From positions 1,240,001-1,304,000 of the forward strand of contig NZ_RJAD01000001.1 of assembly GCF_003999995.1 (NCBI RefSeq): DNA of 64,000 nucleotides. Direction: 5' to 3'. A program made the position numbers and the translations under genes. Shown one piece after another: positions 50,487-59,006 of the stretch. Position 1 is the first letter of the stretch; every line of letters starts with the position of its first letter. Below the pieces are notes generated by a model. The model was not told the origin of the DNA. It did not search any database and saw only the letters and a program-made list of their open reading frames with translations. This stretch comes from Microbacterium sulfonylureivorans. Lineage in GTDB: Bacteria; Actinomycetota; Actinomycetes; Actinomycetales; Microbacteriaceae.

Positions 50487-51635
50487 GTGGACCAAGGGGC
50501 GGTGGACACCACGGCTGGTCGCGCGTCGGCGCCGCCGGCGCCCTCCGCGAGCCCGGGCGACGGCACCCCCGGACCGATCCAGCCGCCCCGCAAGCCTCGC
50601 CGTCGGCGCAGCCTCGCGCTCGACCTCACGCTGCTCGGCGTGGTCGGAGTGCTCCTCGTCGGTGCGACCGCCGCAGCGGTGGGCGCGATCCAGAAGGAGT
50701 TCTACAGCCCGACGGCCTTCGTCGAGCGCTACCTCTCGATGCTCGCCGACGGCGACGCGGCCGAGGCCCTCACCGTGCCCGGCGTCGCCGTCGACTCGGC
50801 GGCGCTGGAAGCCGCCGGGCTGCCCGCCACCGCATCGGAGGCGCTGCTGCGCGAGGCGGCGCTCGCACCGCTCGCCGACGCTCGCGTCGTGTCGGAGACC
50901 GTCGACGGCGAGATCACCCGCGTCAGCGTCGAGTACGAGGCGGGCGGATATCCCGGCACGACCACGTTCGCCGTGGCGCGCGACGGATCGATCGGCCTCG
51001 CCCCGACGTGGCGCTTCGCCACCAGCCCGCTGGCGGTGATGGACCTCGTCGTGAAGGGGTCGATGGTCTTCTCGGTGAACGGGTTCGAGATCGACAAGCG
51101 TCAGGTCTCGGTGGACGGAGCGGATGCCGATCCGCTCGCCGCCGTCCCGCTCCTGGTGTTCTCACCGGGCCTGTACTCCGTGTCGGTCGACACGGCCATC
51201 TCGGCGACGCCGGGCGTGGCGGTCCTCTCCGACAGCCCATTCCACGACATCCCCGTCGAGATCCAGGCGGAGGCCACCGACGAGTTCATCGCGGTGGTGC
51301 AGGGAGAGGTGGAGGAGTTCCTCACGGCGTGCGCGACGCAGGAGGTGCTGCAGCCCACTGCGTGCCCGTTCGGATACGTCGTTCAGGATCGCATCGACTC
51401 GCTGCCGAAGTGGTCGATGGTGAAGCAGCCGAGCGTGAAGGTCACGCCCGAGGGCGCCGGCTGGCGCATCGAGCCGGCCGATGCGACCGCGCACATCGAG
51501 GTCGACATCCAGTCGCTGTACGACGGGTCCATCAGCCACGTGAGCGAGGACGTCCCCTTCATCGTGACCGGCCAGATCACGGTGCAGCCCGACGGCCGGG
51601 CATCGATCGTCGTGTCGGGCCCTGACACGCAGTAG
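50487..51635 (+). CDS. Single-pass membrane protein with large extracellular part, 382 aa
   Basis: A Pro/Ala-rich cytoplasmic N-terminus with a basic patch (RKPRRRRS) leads to one membrane helix (about 44-66). The remaining ~310 residues are predominantly beta, with a FVERYLSMLADGDAAEAL (nuclear-transport-factor-2-like) start and a later pair of cysteines (CATQEVLQPTAC). It has no enzymatic motif and no family I can name. The GTG start is supported by the -10 six nt away. Confidence 0.75.
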   Translation: MDQGAVDTTAGRASAPPAPSASPGDGTPGPIQPPRKPRRRRSLALDLTLLGVVGVLLVGATAAAVGAIQKEFYSPTAFVERYLSMLADGDAAEALTVPGVAVDSAALEAAGLPATASEALLREAALAPLADARVVSETVDGEITRVSVEYEAGGYPGTTTFAVARDGSIGLAPTWRFATSPLAVMDLVVKGSMVFSVNGFEIDKRQVSVDGADADPLAAVPLLVFSPGLYSVSVDTAISATPGVAVLSDSPFHDIPVEIQAEATDEFIAVVQGEVEEFLTACATQEVLQPTACPFGYVVQDRIDSLPKWSMVKQPSVKVTPEGAGWRIEPADATAHIEVDIQSLYDGSISHVSEDVPFIVTGQITVQPDGRASIVVSGPDTQ

Positions 51636-51638
51636 GCG

Positions 51639-53675
51639 TCAGCGACCCGCCCGGGCATCCCGCTCGGCGAGCTCGGCGAGGCGGGCGTTGTACTCCTCGA
51701 GCTCCGCATCGCCGGTGCGGTCGGCGTGGCGGTCCCGGCGCTTCTGGTCACGGGCATCGCTGCGGCTCCACTGGATCGCCACCGTGATGGCGAGGATGAG
51801 CGTCGGGATCTCGCCGATCGACCAGGCGACGCCGCCGCCGGTGTACTGGTCGTCGAGCGGAGTCGCGCCCCACGTGCGCCCCATCGATCCGAACCACTCG
51901 GCCACCATCAGGCCCGACTGCATCATGATCGCGATCCCGAAGAACGCGTGCATCGCCATGATGCCGATGAGCAGCAGGAGGCGCCCCGGGTACGGCAGTC
52001 GATACGGCACCGGATCGATTCCGATGAGCGTGAGCACGAAGAGATACCCGGTGAAGAGGAAGTGCGCGGTCATCCACTCGTGACCGAGGTGGTCGTACAG
52101 CGACCAGCGGAAGAGATCGGTGTAGTAGAAGATCCACAGCGAGCCGATGAACAGGCCGGCCGCGACGAGCGGGTTCGTCAGCACGCGGGCGACGGGCGAG
52201 TGCACCGCCCACAGGATCCATTCGCGCCCACCGCGCGTGCCATCGTCCCTCTTGCGTATCGCCCGGGCCGCGAGCGTGACCGGGGCGCCGGCGACGAGCA
52301 GCAGCGGGATCGCCATGGTGAGGAGCATGTGCCCGACCATGTGCATGCTGAACAGGTAGTCCTGGTAGACGTTGATCACGCCGCCGGTCACCCAGACGAG
52401 CAGCCCGAGCCCCGCTACCCACATGATGGTCCGGTAGATCGGCCATTCGTCGCCGCGGCGACGCAGGCGCCATACGCCGACGAGGTAGAAGAACACTCCG
52501 AACCCTGCCGCGACGGCCCACAGCAGGTCGATGTTCCAGGCCGTGAGCCAGCGGTCGGGGGTGAGCTCGACCGGCAGCGGGGCGCCCGTCAGCACCTCCG
52601 CGGGGGTACGGACGGCGGGGAGACCTGCCGAGACCGGCGGAGGCGTGCGGGCGAGGGCGGCCGCCGCACCGCTCGCCGCGCCCATCAGCACGATCTCGAA
52701 CACGATCAGGGTCCAGAACGTGCGGGATGCCGCATCCTCCCGGAGTCGCCCGATCAGACGCAGCCGATACCAGGCGCCGAAGACGCCGAGCCCGATCAGC
52801 GCCACGATCTTCACGCCGAGGATGACGCCGTACGGCGACAGAAGCGCGTCCCAGCTCTGCAGCCCGATCGCCGCACGCACGGTGCCCGACACGGCCACGA
52901 CGACGAACGCCGCGAGAGCGATGCTCGAGTACCTCGAGAGCACCGGCGGGAGGCGGTCGCGGCCGAGGAGCGGGCGCACGAGAACCATCAGGATCAGCCC
53001 GCCGAGCCACACGGCTGCGGCGATGATGTGGAGGATGAGCGCCGTCATGGCCTCGTGGTGGAACGCCTCTTCGCCGGAGTGCCCCTGGGTGCCCATCGGC
53101 ACGAGCGCGGCGACGGCGAGGATCCCCACGACGAACGTCGCCGTCCAGGAGCGCACGGCGAAGGTCAGGACGGTCAGCCCGGCACCGGCGACGGTGGTGA
53201 TGAGCCAGGTGCGTCCGACTTCCGTCTCGATGAGGAAACGGCCGAGCTGCGCCCCGAACTCGGGACCGGCGTCGATCGCCGGGTTGAAGGCGTCGATGAA
53301 GGTGAGGAAGCCAGTTGCGGCGGCGGAGACCGTGAACACGGCGGCCGAGATGGATGCCGCATCGAGCGCGACGTCGAACTCTCGCTCGCCCGCCTTGAGG
53401 GCGAACAGGGCGGTGACGAGTGCACCCACCATGCCGGCGGCGGACAGGTTCACGAAGAGCTTGGCGACGGGGAGTCCCCAGCGCGCGAAGGGCCCCGGAT
53501 CGCCGATCGCCAACGGCGCGGCCCCCCCGCCGTACGCCAGCGCCCAGACGAGCACGACGAGCGCGCTGACGACGAGGATCACCGGCCCCGCGGCCCGCAG
53601 GGCCCGTGCTGGACCCATGCGCCCCGAGGCTCCGCGCGGCGCGCCGGCGCCGTGTGGAGTGGGCGTGGGGATCAC
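51639..53675 (-). CDS. CopD-CtaG fusion membrane protein, 678 aa
   Basis: The N-terminal half (to about 350) has eight helices with the CopD domain signature HEAMTALILHIIAAAVWLGG, linked to copper uptake or resistance. The C-terminal half (about 390-640) is a CtaG/caa3-type assembly domain with histidine-bearing motifs FSMHMVGHMLLTMAIPLLL and LGHEWMTAHFLFTGYLF, used for copper delivery to cytochrome oxidase. The fusion is common in Actinobacteria. It ends in a charged coiled tail (EEYNARLAELAERDA). It converges with the gene at 50487 with 3 nt between them. Confidence 0.92.
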   Translation of the reverse strand: MIPTPTPHGAGAPRGASGRMGPARALRAAGPVILVVSALVVLVWALAYGGGAAPLAIGDPGPFARWGLPVAKLFVNLSAAGMVGALVTALFALKAGEREFDVALDAASISAAVFTVSAAATGFLTFIDAFNPAIDAGPEFGAQLGRFLIETEVGRTWLITTVAGAGLTVLTFAVRSWTATFVVGILAVAALVPMGTQGHSGEEAFHHEAMTALILHIIAAAVWLGGLILMVLVRPLLGRDRLPPVLSRYSSIALAAFVVVAVSGTVRAAIGLQSWDALLSPYGVILGVKIVALIGLGVFGAWYRLRLIGRLREDAASRTFWTLIVFEIVLMGAASGAAAALARTPPPVSAGLPAVRTPAEVLTGAPLPVELTPDRWLTAWNIDLLWAVAAGFGVFFYLVGVWRLRRRGDEWPIYRTIMWVAGLGLLVWVTGGVINVYQDYLFSMHMVGHMLLTMAIPLLLVAGAPVTLAARAIRKRDDGTRGGREWILWAVHSPVARVLTNPLVAAGLFIGSLWIFYYTDLFRWSLYDHLGHEWMTAHFLFTGYLFVLTLIGIDPVPYRLPYPGRLLLLIGIMAMHAFFGIAIMMQSGLMVAEWFGSMGRTWGATPLDDQYTGGGVAWSIGEIPTLILAITVAIQWSRSDARDQKRRDRHADRTGDAELEEYNARLAELAERDARAGR

Positions 53676-53727
53676 ACCTCAAGCCTAGGCGTGCGCCGGA
53701 GCGTTGATCGCCGACCCCGGGCAAAGC

Positions 53728-53757
53728 AGAAGGGGGATGCCGCGGCATCCCCCTTCT
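53728..53757. terminator. Intrinsic terminator of the HU gene
   Basis: A perfect 30-nt palindrome with arms AGAAGGGGGATGCC and GGCATCCCCCTTCT lies directly after hup and also faces the CopD-CtaG promoter side. Confidence 0.88.
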
Positions 53758-53770
53758 TGTGTGGTCGTCG

Positions 53771-54058
53771 TTACTTGACGGCGGCCTTCAGCTTGGAGCC
53801 GGCGGTGACCTTCACACGCTGGCCGGCGGGGATCTTGATCTCCTCGCCCGTCTGGGGGTTGCGGCCGGTGCGAGCCGACGTCTCGACGCGCTCGAACGAG
53901 ATCCAGCCGGGGATCGAGACCTTGCTGCCCTTGGCGACCGCCTCGGAGACGGTGGAGAAGAGGGAGTCGAGCACGCCCGACACGGCGGACTGGCTCTGCC
54001 CGGTCGCGCTGGCGATGCTCGCGACGAGTTCGGTCTTGGTGATGGACTTGTCGGCCAT
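53771..54058 (-). CDS. hup: HU family DNA-binding protein
   Basis: 95 residues. KTELVASIASATGQSQSAVS begins the dimer helices, and FERVETSARTGRNPQTGEEI carries the DNA-binding arm with the intercalating-Pro motif RNPQTGE. The C-terminus ends in KLKAAVK; the long Lys/Ala tail of mycobacterial HupB is absent. It compacts DNA. ATG 54058 has GGAGG. An imperfect hairpin lies in the 5' leader. Confidence 0.97.
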   Translation of the reverse strand: MADKSITKTELVASIASATGQSQSAVSGVLDSLFSTVSEAVAKGSKVSIPGWISFERVETSARTGRNPQTGEEIKIPAGQRVKVTAGSKLKAAVK

Positions 54059-54072
54059 GGGGATTGTCCTCC

Positions 54073-54099
54073 AAAAGGCGGCGGAATCGCCGTCCTTTT
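54073..54099 (-). promoter_or_regulatory. Leader hairpin of the HU gene
   Basis: AAAAGG...CGGCG and CGCCG...CCTTTT form an imperfect stem ending just upstream of the GGAGG ribosome site. It could mask or stabilise the message. A possible -10, TACATT, lies further upstream. Confidence 0.35.
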
Positions 54100-54290
54100 C
54101 ATTGCTCGGACCGGACGGCATTCGCCCCCCGGCTGGTCGGATCGACCGCCTCGAATGTACCTGACTTCGCGCGCAGATCCGCGTATTTCCGGGGTTTTCC
54201 GCCGTTCCGGGCGGCGTGTCGGGGGTCAAAGTGGCCTGTGTGACCGATGTGACGCCCGTTTCAGGCCCGATCCGTGACGGGAACGTGGGC

Positions 54291-54881
54291 TCAGCGGCGG
54301 TGCGAGGCGATGACTCCGCGGGCCGTCCGGGCGAACGCGGGAGCGACCCGATCCTGACCGTCGAGGTAGCCGCCGACGAGCGCTGCGTCGCGCAGCAGCA
54401 CGAGGGAGGATGCCACATCGGCGGGGTCGACGAGGCCTGCGGCGGTCGCGAGCTGCTCCAGCGTCGAGCGGAACCACTCGCGATGAGCGTCGATGAGGTC
54501 GCGCACCGGACCGGCGTCGGGGTACTCCGCGGCCGCGTTGATGAAGGGGCAACCGCGCGTGTGGCGCTCGCGGATGTCCTGCTCGATGCCGCCGATGACG
54601 AGCTCGAGCAGCACGTCGGGATCGGATGATGCCGCGCCGGCCTGGGCGAACAGTGCGCGAAGGCCCTCGTCCTCGCCCCGCAGATAGGCCAGGACCAGAC
54701 CCTCCTTGCCCTCGAACTGCTTGTACATCGTCGCGCGGGTCACGCCGGCCGCTTCGATGATGCGATCGACGCCGACCGAGTGGATGCCTTCGCGATAGAA
54801 GAGGTCGGTCGCGGCATCCAGGAGCCGTCCTCTGGCAGGGGAGGGGCGGGTGCTCGCGGCCTGCGCGGGGGTGGTGCTCAT
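54291..54881 (-). CDS. TetR family repressor, 196 aa
   Basis: The N-terminal HTH is at ~18-62 (GRLLDAATDLFYREGIHSVG, then VDRIIEAAGVTRATMYKQFE). The C-terminal helical domain includes RHTRGCPFINAAAEYPD, a pattern of a TetR subgroup often next to hydrolases and oxidoreductases. It is divergent from an alpha/beta hydrolase gene, and the region between contains a 20-bp palindrome. It likely represses that gene and itself; the ligand may be the hydrolase substrate (inference). Confidence 0.9.
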   Translation of the reverse strand: MSTTPAQAASTRPSPARGRLLDAATDLFYREGIHSVGVDRIIEAAGVTRATMYKQFEGKEGLVLAYLRGEDEGLRALFAQAGAASSDPDVLLELVIGGIEQDIRERHTRGCPFINAAAEYPDAGPVRDLIDAHREWFRSTLEQLATAAGLVDPADVASSLVLLRDAALVGGYLDGQDRVAPAFARTARGVIASHRR

Positions 54882-54942
54882 GGTTCTCCTCCGGGGTCCA
54901 TCGTGCCACTTCGAACTGATTTGAGAATCTTTGGGAATACTC

Positions 54943-54971
54943 TTGTGTAGATAGAACGTTCGGTCTACTAT
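54943..54971 (+). promoter_or_regulatory. Hydrolase promoter with TetR-type palindrome
   Basis: TAGATAGAACGTTCGGTCTA (54948-54967) is self-complementary at 16 of 20 positions. It fills the 17-nt spacer between TTGTGT (54943-54948) and TACTAT (54966-54971), so binding would block transcription. Confidence 0.65.
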
Positions 54972-55054
54972 CAGATTACATCAACCGGACGGCACAGGAT
55001 CCGGAATCTGGAACTCAACACAAAGCCCACCGCGACACCACACAGGAGATCGAC

Positions 55055-55912
55055 ATGAACACCACGACCAAGACCCCCATCGTCCTCATCCATGGCCTCT
55101 GGATGACCCCGAAGAGCTGGGACACCTGGGCCGAGCGCTTCCGCGCCGCCGGCCACCAGGTCATCGTCCCGGGATGGCCCGGCATCGACGACCGCACCGT
55201 CGAAGACATCCGCCGCAACCCCGCCGCACTCAAGGGGATCGGCCTGAAGCAGATCGCCGACAACTACGAGCGCATCATCCGCGAGCTGCCGCAGAAGCCG
55301 ATCATCATCGGCCACTCGTTCGGTGGAGTCCTCACCCAGATGCTCGCCGACCGCGGCCTCGGAGTCGCGTACGTCGGCGTCGCACCCGGACAGACCGCCG
55401 GCGTCACCGCGCTCCCGCTCTCGACGCTGTGGACCGGCACGCCGATCCTCGCGAACCCCTTCGGTCGGAACGGCGCGAAGCCGCTGTCGAAGCGCCACTT
55501 CCACTTCACCTTCGGCAACGACCTGCCCCGCGAGGAGTCCGACAAGCTCTGGGAGGAGTTCGCGGTGAACTCGTACAACCGGGTCTTCTTCGAGGGCGTG
55601 CTGTCCGTGCTCAACGAGAAGGGCGGCGTCACCCACGTCGACTACGGCCGCACCGACCGCGCACCGCTCCTCATCATCACGGGTGAGATCGACCACGTCG
55701 TGCCGCCCGCCATCGGCGAGGCCATCGTGAAGAAGTACCAGAAGTCGGGCAGCCCCGCGATCGTCGACTACAAGACGTACCCGGGTCGCACCCACCGCCT
55801 CGTCAGCCAGGACGGCTGGGAGGAGATCGCCGACTACGCCCTCGAGTGGGCCACCACCCACCAGGTGCGCGAGGCGCAGGCGGCCGCCCCCGAGACCGAG
55901 GCGGCACAGTAA
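55055..55912 (+). CDS. Alpha/beta hydrolase, 285 aa
   Basis: The oxyanion region is IVLIHGLWMTPKSW (His13-Gly14), the nucleophile elbow GHSFGG has Ser88, and the acid and base are in GEIDHVVPP and YPGRTHRLVSQDGWEE. The fold and length fit esterase or lactonase-like members. ATG 55055 follows a weak purine-rich site (CAGGAGAT). Under control of the divergent TetR gene. The physiological substrate is unknown. It is followed by two strong hairpins. Confidence 0.9.
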   Translation: MNTTTKTPIVLIHGLWMTPKSWDTWAERFRAAGHQVIVPGWPGIDDRTVEDIRRNPAALKGIGLKQIADNYERIIRELPQKPIIIGHSFGGVLTQMLADRGLGVAYVGVAPGQTAGVTALPLSTLWTGTPILANPFGRNGAKPLSKRHFHFTFGNDLPREESDKLWEEFAVNSYNRVFFEGVLSVLNEKGGVTHVDYGRTDRAPLLIITGEIDHVVPPAIGEAIVKKYQKSGSPAIVDYKTYPGRTHRLVSQDGWEEIADYALEWATTHQVREAQAAAPETEAAQ

Positions 55913-55940
55913 TCGGATGCCCCCCGGCGCCGACGGGGAA

Positions 55941-55991
55941 CCACTCCGCCGCCGGGACGCCAGCCCTGCTGGGGTCCCGGCGGTCGAGTGG
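55941..55991 (+). terminator. First hairpin after the hydrolase gene
   Basis: 18-nt arms (CCACTC..CCGCCGGGAC and its complement) differ at only two positions, with a 15-nt loop. No T tract follows. Confidence 0.6.
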
Positions 55992-56021
55992 TGTCTCGGC
56001 CGGTGTCCGTGGTGGGACACA

Positions 56022-56051
56022 GGGCCCGGAGTTCGCGAGAGCTCCGGGCCC
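56022..56051 (+). terminator. Second hairpin after the hydrolase gene
   Basis: GGGCCCGGAG (56022-56031) pairs with CTCCGGGCCC (56042-56051), followed by CTTCC. Together with the first hairpin it insulates the hydrolase from the convergent esterase. The rest of 55913-56146 shows nothing else. Confidence 0.7.
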
Positions 56052-56146
56052 TTCCGCTGCCCGGCGCCGACAGTGCGCAAATCACGGCGGCAGCAGCGGT
56101 CGCGTAGCCGTTCGTGCGCTCTCGGCCGGAGCCCGCGTTGCGGTGG

Positions 56147-57250
56147 TCAGTCGTGCAGGCGGCGGAGGGCCGTCAGCACGTCCGCGTGCCAGCGACGCGC
56201 GGCGGGGAGCACGGCCGTGAAGATCGCGGCGTCGTGGGTCACGCCGAGGTAGCGGACGGCACTCGCCTCGACCCCTGCTCTGCGCAGCGCTGCGGCGTAG
56301 GCCTCGCCGTCGCCGCGGAGCGGGTCGTACTCCGCCGTGAGGATCACCGCCGGAGGGAGTCCTTCGTGGGATGTCGCCCGCAGCGGAGAGGCGAGCGGCT
56401 CGCGCGCATCGGCGGGTCGGGCGAGGTAGGTGCGCGCCACGGAGCGCAGCTCGCGCAGCGCGATGATGCTCGGGATGCCGAGCGCCCGCGTCGCGCGCAG
56501 GTCGAGGTGCTTCCCGGTCAGGTCGACCACCGGGACTTCGAGCACCTGGAGCCGGAGCGGGTGCCGGGCGCCGTCACGGTTGGCGAGGGTCAGAGCGGCC
56601 GCGATGTTCGCCCCCGCCGACGCCCCGGCGACGCCGATCCGCTCCGGGTCGATGCCCAGCTCGCCCGCCTGGGCGAAGAGCCAGTCCAGCGCGGCGGTCG
56701 CCTGCCCGACCGCGACCGGGTACCGATGCTCGGGCGCCAGCGCGTAGTCGACGGCCGCGATCGCGACCCCCGAGTCCGCTGCTCGGCGGCGGTACGCGGC
56801 ATCCGTCGTGGGATAGTCGATGCCCCCGATGCGGAAGGCGCCCCCGAAGAACGCGAGGACGGCGGGAACGGGGGCTCCCGTCTCGTCGGGGTGGTAGACG
56901 CGCACGCGCACTGCGGGGAGTCCGGGCGCGTCCACCCGGTGCTCGGTGGTGCGGATGCCGGGGCCCGGCGTGCCCACCGTGCGCAATTCGGTGCGGTCCC
57001 ACGCGAGGGCCGCTCGTCGATGGCGGGCCCGCGCGCGTGATCGCGCATCGTGCGTGACGGGTCCGCGGCGGAGCTCGGCCCGCACGTCTTCTCGCCCCGG
57101 TCCTTCCGCCGCCGAGTCCGACGACGCCGGCGACTCCCGCGTGAAGGGCCAGAGCGCGGACACGCGCGCACCCACCTGGCGCAGGTTCTTCTCGAGGAGG
57201 TATCGCCGATGCACGCGCAGGCGCTCGGCGAAGAACGGATCCAGGGGCAT
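56147..57250 (-). CDS. HSL-type (family IV) esterase-like hydrolase, 367 aa
   Basis: An N-terminal ~100-residue cap region (MPLDPFFAERLRVHRRYLLE) precedes the core. The nucleophile Ser211 is in GASAGANIAAAL, the acid in EYDPLRGDGEAYAAALRRAG and the base in VRYLGVTHDA, all as in HSL-family esterases. The oxyanion motif HGGG is altered to FGGA (135-138), which should lower activity or change substrate. It lies downstream of rpsN-rpmG-rpmB on the same strand, but a terminator separates them. Confidence 0.85.
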   Translation of the reverse strand: MPLDPFFAERLRVHRRYLLEKNLRQVGARVSALWPFTRESPASSDSAAEGPGREDVRAELRRGPVTHDARSRARARHRRAALAWDRTELRTVGTPGPGIRTTEHRVDAPGLPAVRVRVYHPDETGAPVPAVLAFFGGAFRIGGIDYPTTDAAYRRRAADSGVAIAAVDYALAPEHRYPVAVGQATAALDWLFAQAGELGIDPERIGVAGASAGANIAAALTLANRDGARHPLRLQVLEVPVVDLTGKHLDLRATRALGIPSIIALRELRSVARTYLARPADAREPLASPLRATSHEGLPPAVILTAEYDPLRGDGEAYAAALRRAGVEASAVRYLGVTHDAAIFTAVLPAARRWHADVLTALRRLHD

Positions 57251-57292
57251 CCTTCACTCCTCGCTGTCCGGGAGAACGAGTGTAGGCGAATG

Positions 57293-57330
57293 CGCAAAGG
57301 GCGGGGTTCCGGAGAACCCCGCCCTTTGCG
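57293..57330. terminator. Strong intrinsic terminator after rpsN
   Basis: A 17-bp perfect stem (CGCAAAGGGCGGGGTTC with its complement) and CGGA loop lie between rpsN and the esterase gene. The sequence is symmetrical and would also stop antisense reads. Confidence 0.9.
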
Positions 57331-57345
57331 GAAATGCTGTGGTGC

Positions 57346-57651
57346 TTACCAGCTCGACTTGGTCACGCCGGGCAGCTCGCCGCGGTGCGCCATGTCACGG
57401 AAGCGGACACGCGAGATGCCGAACTTCGTGAGGACACCGCGGGGACGGCCGTCGATGACGTCGCGCGAGCGCACGCGGGCGGGCGACGCGTTGCGGGGCA
57501 GCTTCTGCAGGCCCACGCGAGCGGCTTCGCGCTGCTCGTCGGTCGACTCGGGCGAGACGAGCGCCTTCTTCAGCTCGGCGCGCTTCGCGGCGTAGCGGTC
57601 GACGACCACCTTGCGCTGCTCGTTGCGTGCGATCTTGCTCTTCTTAGCCAT
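57346..57651 (-). CDS. rpsN: 30S ribosomal protein S14 (zinc-free form)
   Basis: 101 residues: [20 protein letters not shown] and the conserved C-terminus [20 protein letters not shown]. The 101-residue class without a CxxC-CxxC zinc ribbon is the C- form. It is the third gene of rpmB-rpmG-rpsN, 3 nt after rpmG. Zinc-free copies are often induced by zinc starvation when a zinc-binding paralog exists; none is visible in this window, so it may also be the only copy. Confidence 0.96.
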   Translation of the reverse strand: MAKKSKIARNEQRKVVVDRYAAKRAELKKALVSPESTDEQREAARVGLQKLPRNASPARVRSRDVIDGRPRGVLTKFGISRVRFRDMAHRGELPGVTKSSW

Positions 57652-57654
57652 GGA

Positions 57655-57825
57655 TCAACGCTCCTCTCGGAATTCGACGTGCTTGCGGATGACCGGGTCG
57701 TACTTCTTGAGCACGATGCGGTCGGGGTTGTTGCGGCGGTTCTTGCGCGTCACGTAGGTGTACCCCGTGCCGGCGGTCGAACGCAGCTTGATGATCGGAC
57801 GAACGTCCTGAGCCTTCTTGGCCAT
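57655..57825 (-). CDS. rpmG: 50S ribosomal protein L33
   Basis: 56 residues: [20 protein letters not shown], then [20 protein letters not shown] and [16 protein letters not shown]. It has no cysteine, so it is the zinc-free C- form of L33. Its ATG overlaps the rpmB stop by 1 nt, and GAGGAG near its own end supplies the rpsN ribosome site. Confidence 0.95.
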   Translation of the reverse strand: MAKKAQDVRPIIKLRSTAGTGYTYVTRKNRRNNPDRIVLKKYDPVIRKHVEFREER

Positions 57826-58061
57826 CAGAGCTTCACACCCTTCGCGAGCATGTCCTTGACGACGGACTCGATGCCGCGTGCATCAATGACCTTGATGCCC
57901 TTGGCCGAGACGTTGAGCTTGATGTTGCGACCCAGCGACGGAACGAAGTAGGTCTTCTTCTGCACGTTCGGGTCGAAGCGGCGCTTCGTCCGGCGGTGCG
58001 AGTGCGAGATGTTGTGACCGAAGCCGGGAACAGCTCCAGTCACCTGGCACACTGCTGCCAT
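57825..58061 (-). CDS. rpmB: 50S ribosomal protein L28
   Basis: 78 residues: [40 protein letters not shown] and a C-terminal [18 protein letters not shown]. Only Cys5 remains of the zinc-binding cysteines, as in the C- form. ATG 58061 follows AAGGAGAATTCACT. It is first of three ribosomal genes. A leader of about 140 nt precedes it without a recognisable Zur box. Confidence 0.96.
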   Translation of the reverse strand: MAAVCQVTGAVPGFGHNISHSHRRTKRRFDPNVQKKTYFVPSLGRNIKLNVSAKGIKVIDARGIESVVKDMLAKGVKL

Positions 58062-58203
58062 AGTGAATTCTCCTTAGTACCGTGAAGCCGGACGGCCCCA
58101 CCCAAGATCCCTTGTCTGCACCCCACGCCACAGCGAACCGTTTCCGGTCTGCCGAGGAGTTGGGATGCGAACTGCGTGCTGGAGTGCGCGCAGACAAAGA
58201 GTC

Positions 58204-58209
58204 AGTCTA
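58204..58209 (-). promoter_or_regulatory. -10 box candidate of rpmB-rpmG-rpsN
   Basis: TAGACT on the minus strand sits about 143 nt upstream of the rpmB ATG and gives a long leader. No -35 of good quality is seen. Confidence 0.4.
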
Positions 58210-58261
58210 GCACGGTGGATGCCCCGGCCCCGCCCCGCCACCTCCCTGCGCTGATCCCGGA

Positions 58262-58930
58262 TCAGTCCAGTGGCCCGGCGCCGCGCCCCCACCGGAAGGC
58301 CGAGACCGTCGGATCGCCGTCGATCCAGAAGCGCCATGGGAAGGCCGCCGTCCCCGCGGCGCCGGCCACCCCCACGCGGGGACCGGCGGCCACCTCGGCG
58401 AGCGGCTCCGTGAGCAGGCGCAGTCGGGCGATCGCGCCATGCCACGGATCACCGGCGATGGCGTCGATGCCGTCGTGCACCGGATGCCGCAGCCCCACCG
58501 CGTCGCCGAGCCTGCCCGGTCCGCGTGCGAGGTCTCGGGCGCTGCGCGCCGCGGGCCGGCGCCGGGCCGCGGCATCCGCTCCTTCGATCACCTCGCCGCC
58601 GCGGAGGAGGATTCCGCCCGCGACGCCGACCGGGCCGCACACGACGTTGACGCACGAATGGATGCCGTGGCTGAGGTAGACGTACAGATGTCCGGGCTCG
58701 CCCCACATCGTCGCGTTGCGGGCGGTCGGACCCATGCGGGCGTGCGAGCCGGGATCGGCGATGTGCCCGGTGCCGAGGCCGTGGTACGCCTCCACCTCGG
58801 TCAGCCGGACGGTGACGGTCTCCCCGCCCACGACGGTGGTGAGGTGTCCGCCGAGGAGGCGCGGGGCGACGTCCGCCGGGAGCCCGGCGAGGTCCTCGCG
58901 GCGAGCGCGTGACAGCTCGGGAAGGGCCAT
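58262..58930 (-). CDS. mpg: DNA-3-methyladenine glycosylase (AAG/MPG family)
   Basis: 222 residues. ADVAPRLLGGHLTTVVGGET opens the fold; VRLTEVEAYHGLGTGHIADP contains the catalytic Glu (TEVEAY), and MGPTARNATMWGEPGHLYVY with LSHGIHSCVNVVCGPVGVAG is the DNA-binding beta hairpin region. It removes alkylated purines from DNA. ATG 58930 is chosen by family length. It is followed by rpmB in the same direction and divergent from an MFS gene. Confidence 0.95.
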   Translation of the reverse strand: MALPELSRARREDLAGLPADVAPRLLGGHLTTVVGGETVTVRLTEVEAYHGLGTGHIADPGSHARMGPTARNATMWGEPGHLYVYLSHGIHSCVNVVCGPVGVAGGILLRGGEVIEGADAAARRRPAARSARDLARGPGRLGDAVGLRHPVHDGIDAIAGDPWHGAIARLRLLTEPLAEVAAGPRVGVAGAAGTAAFPWRFWIDGDPTVSAFRWGRGAGPLD

Positions 58931-58955
58931 GCCGGGAGTCTACGCATGGGCCGGG

Positions 58956-59000
58956 TCACCCACGCGGGGCGATACGCGACGCGCGCGATCGCACTAGCCT
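58956..59000 (+). promoter_or_regulatory. Operator-like repeat (58956-58972) and -10 box (58995-59000) of the MFS gene
   Basis: TCACCC-ACGCG-GGGCGA, then exactly 22 nt, then TAGCCT, then 6 nt and the ATG at 59007. The arrangement is the same as at 3582, 7341 and 625, though this promoter lies 50 kb away. Confidence 0.6.
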
Positions 59001-59006
59001 TCGCTC

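Noticed and set aside
58062..58215. Zur box upstream of rpmB
   Set aside because: No AT-rich palindrome of the Zur type is visible; the leader has only weak repeats.
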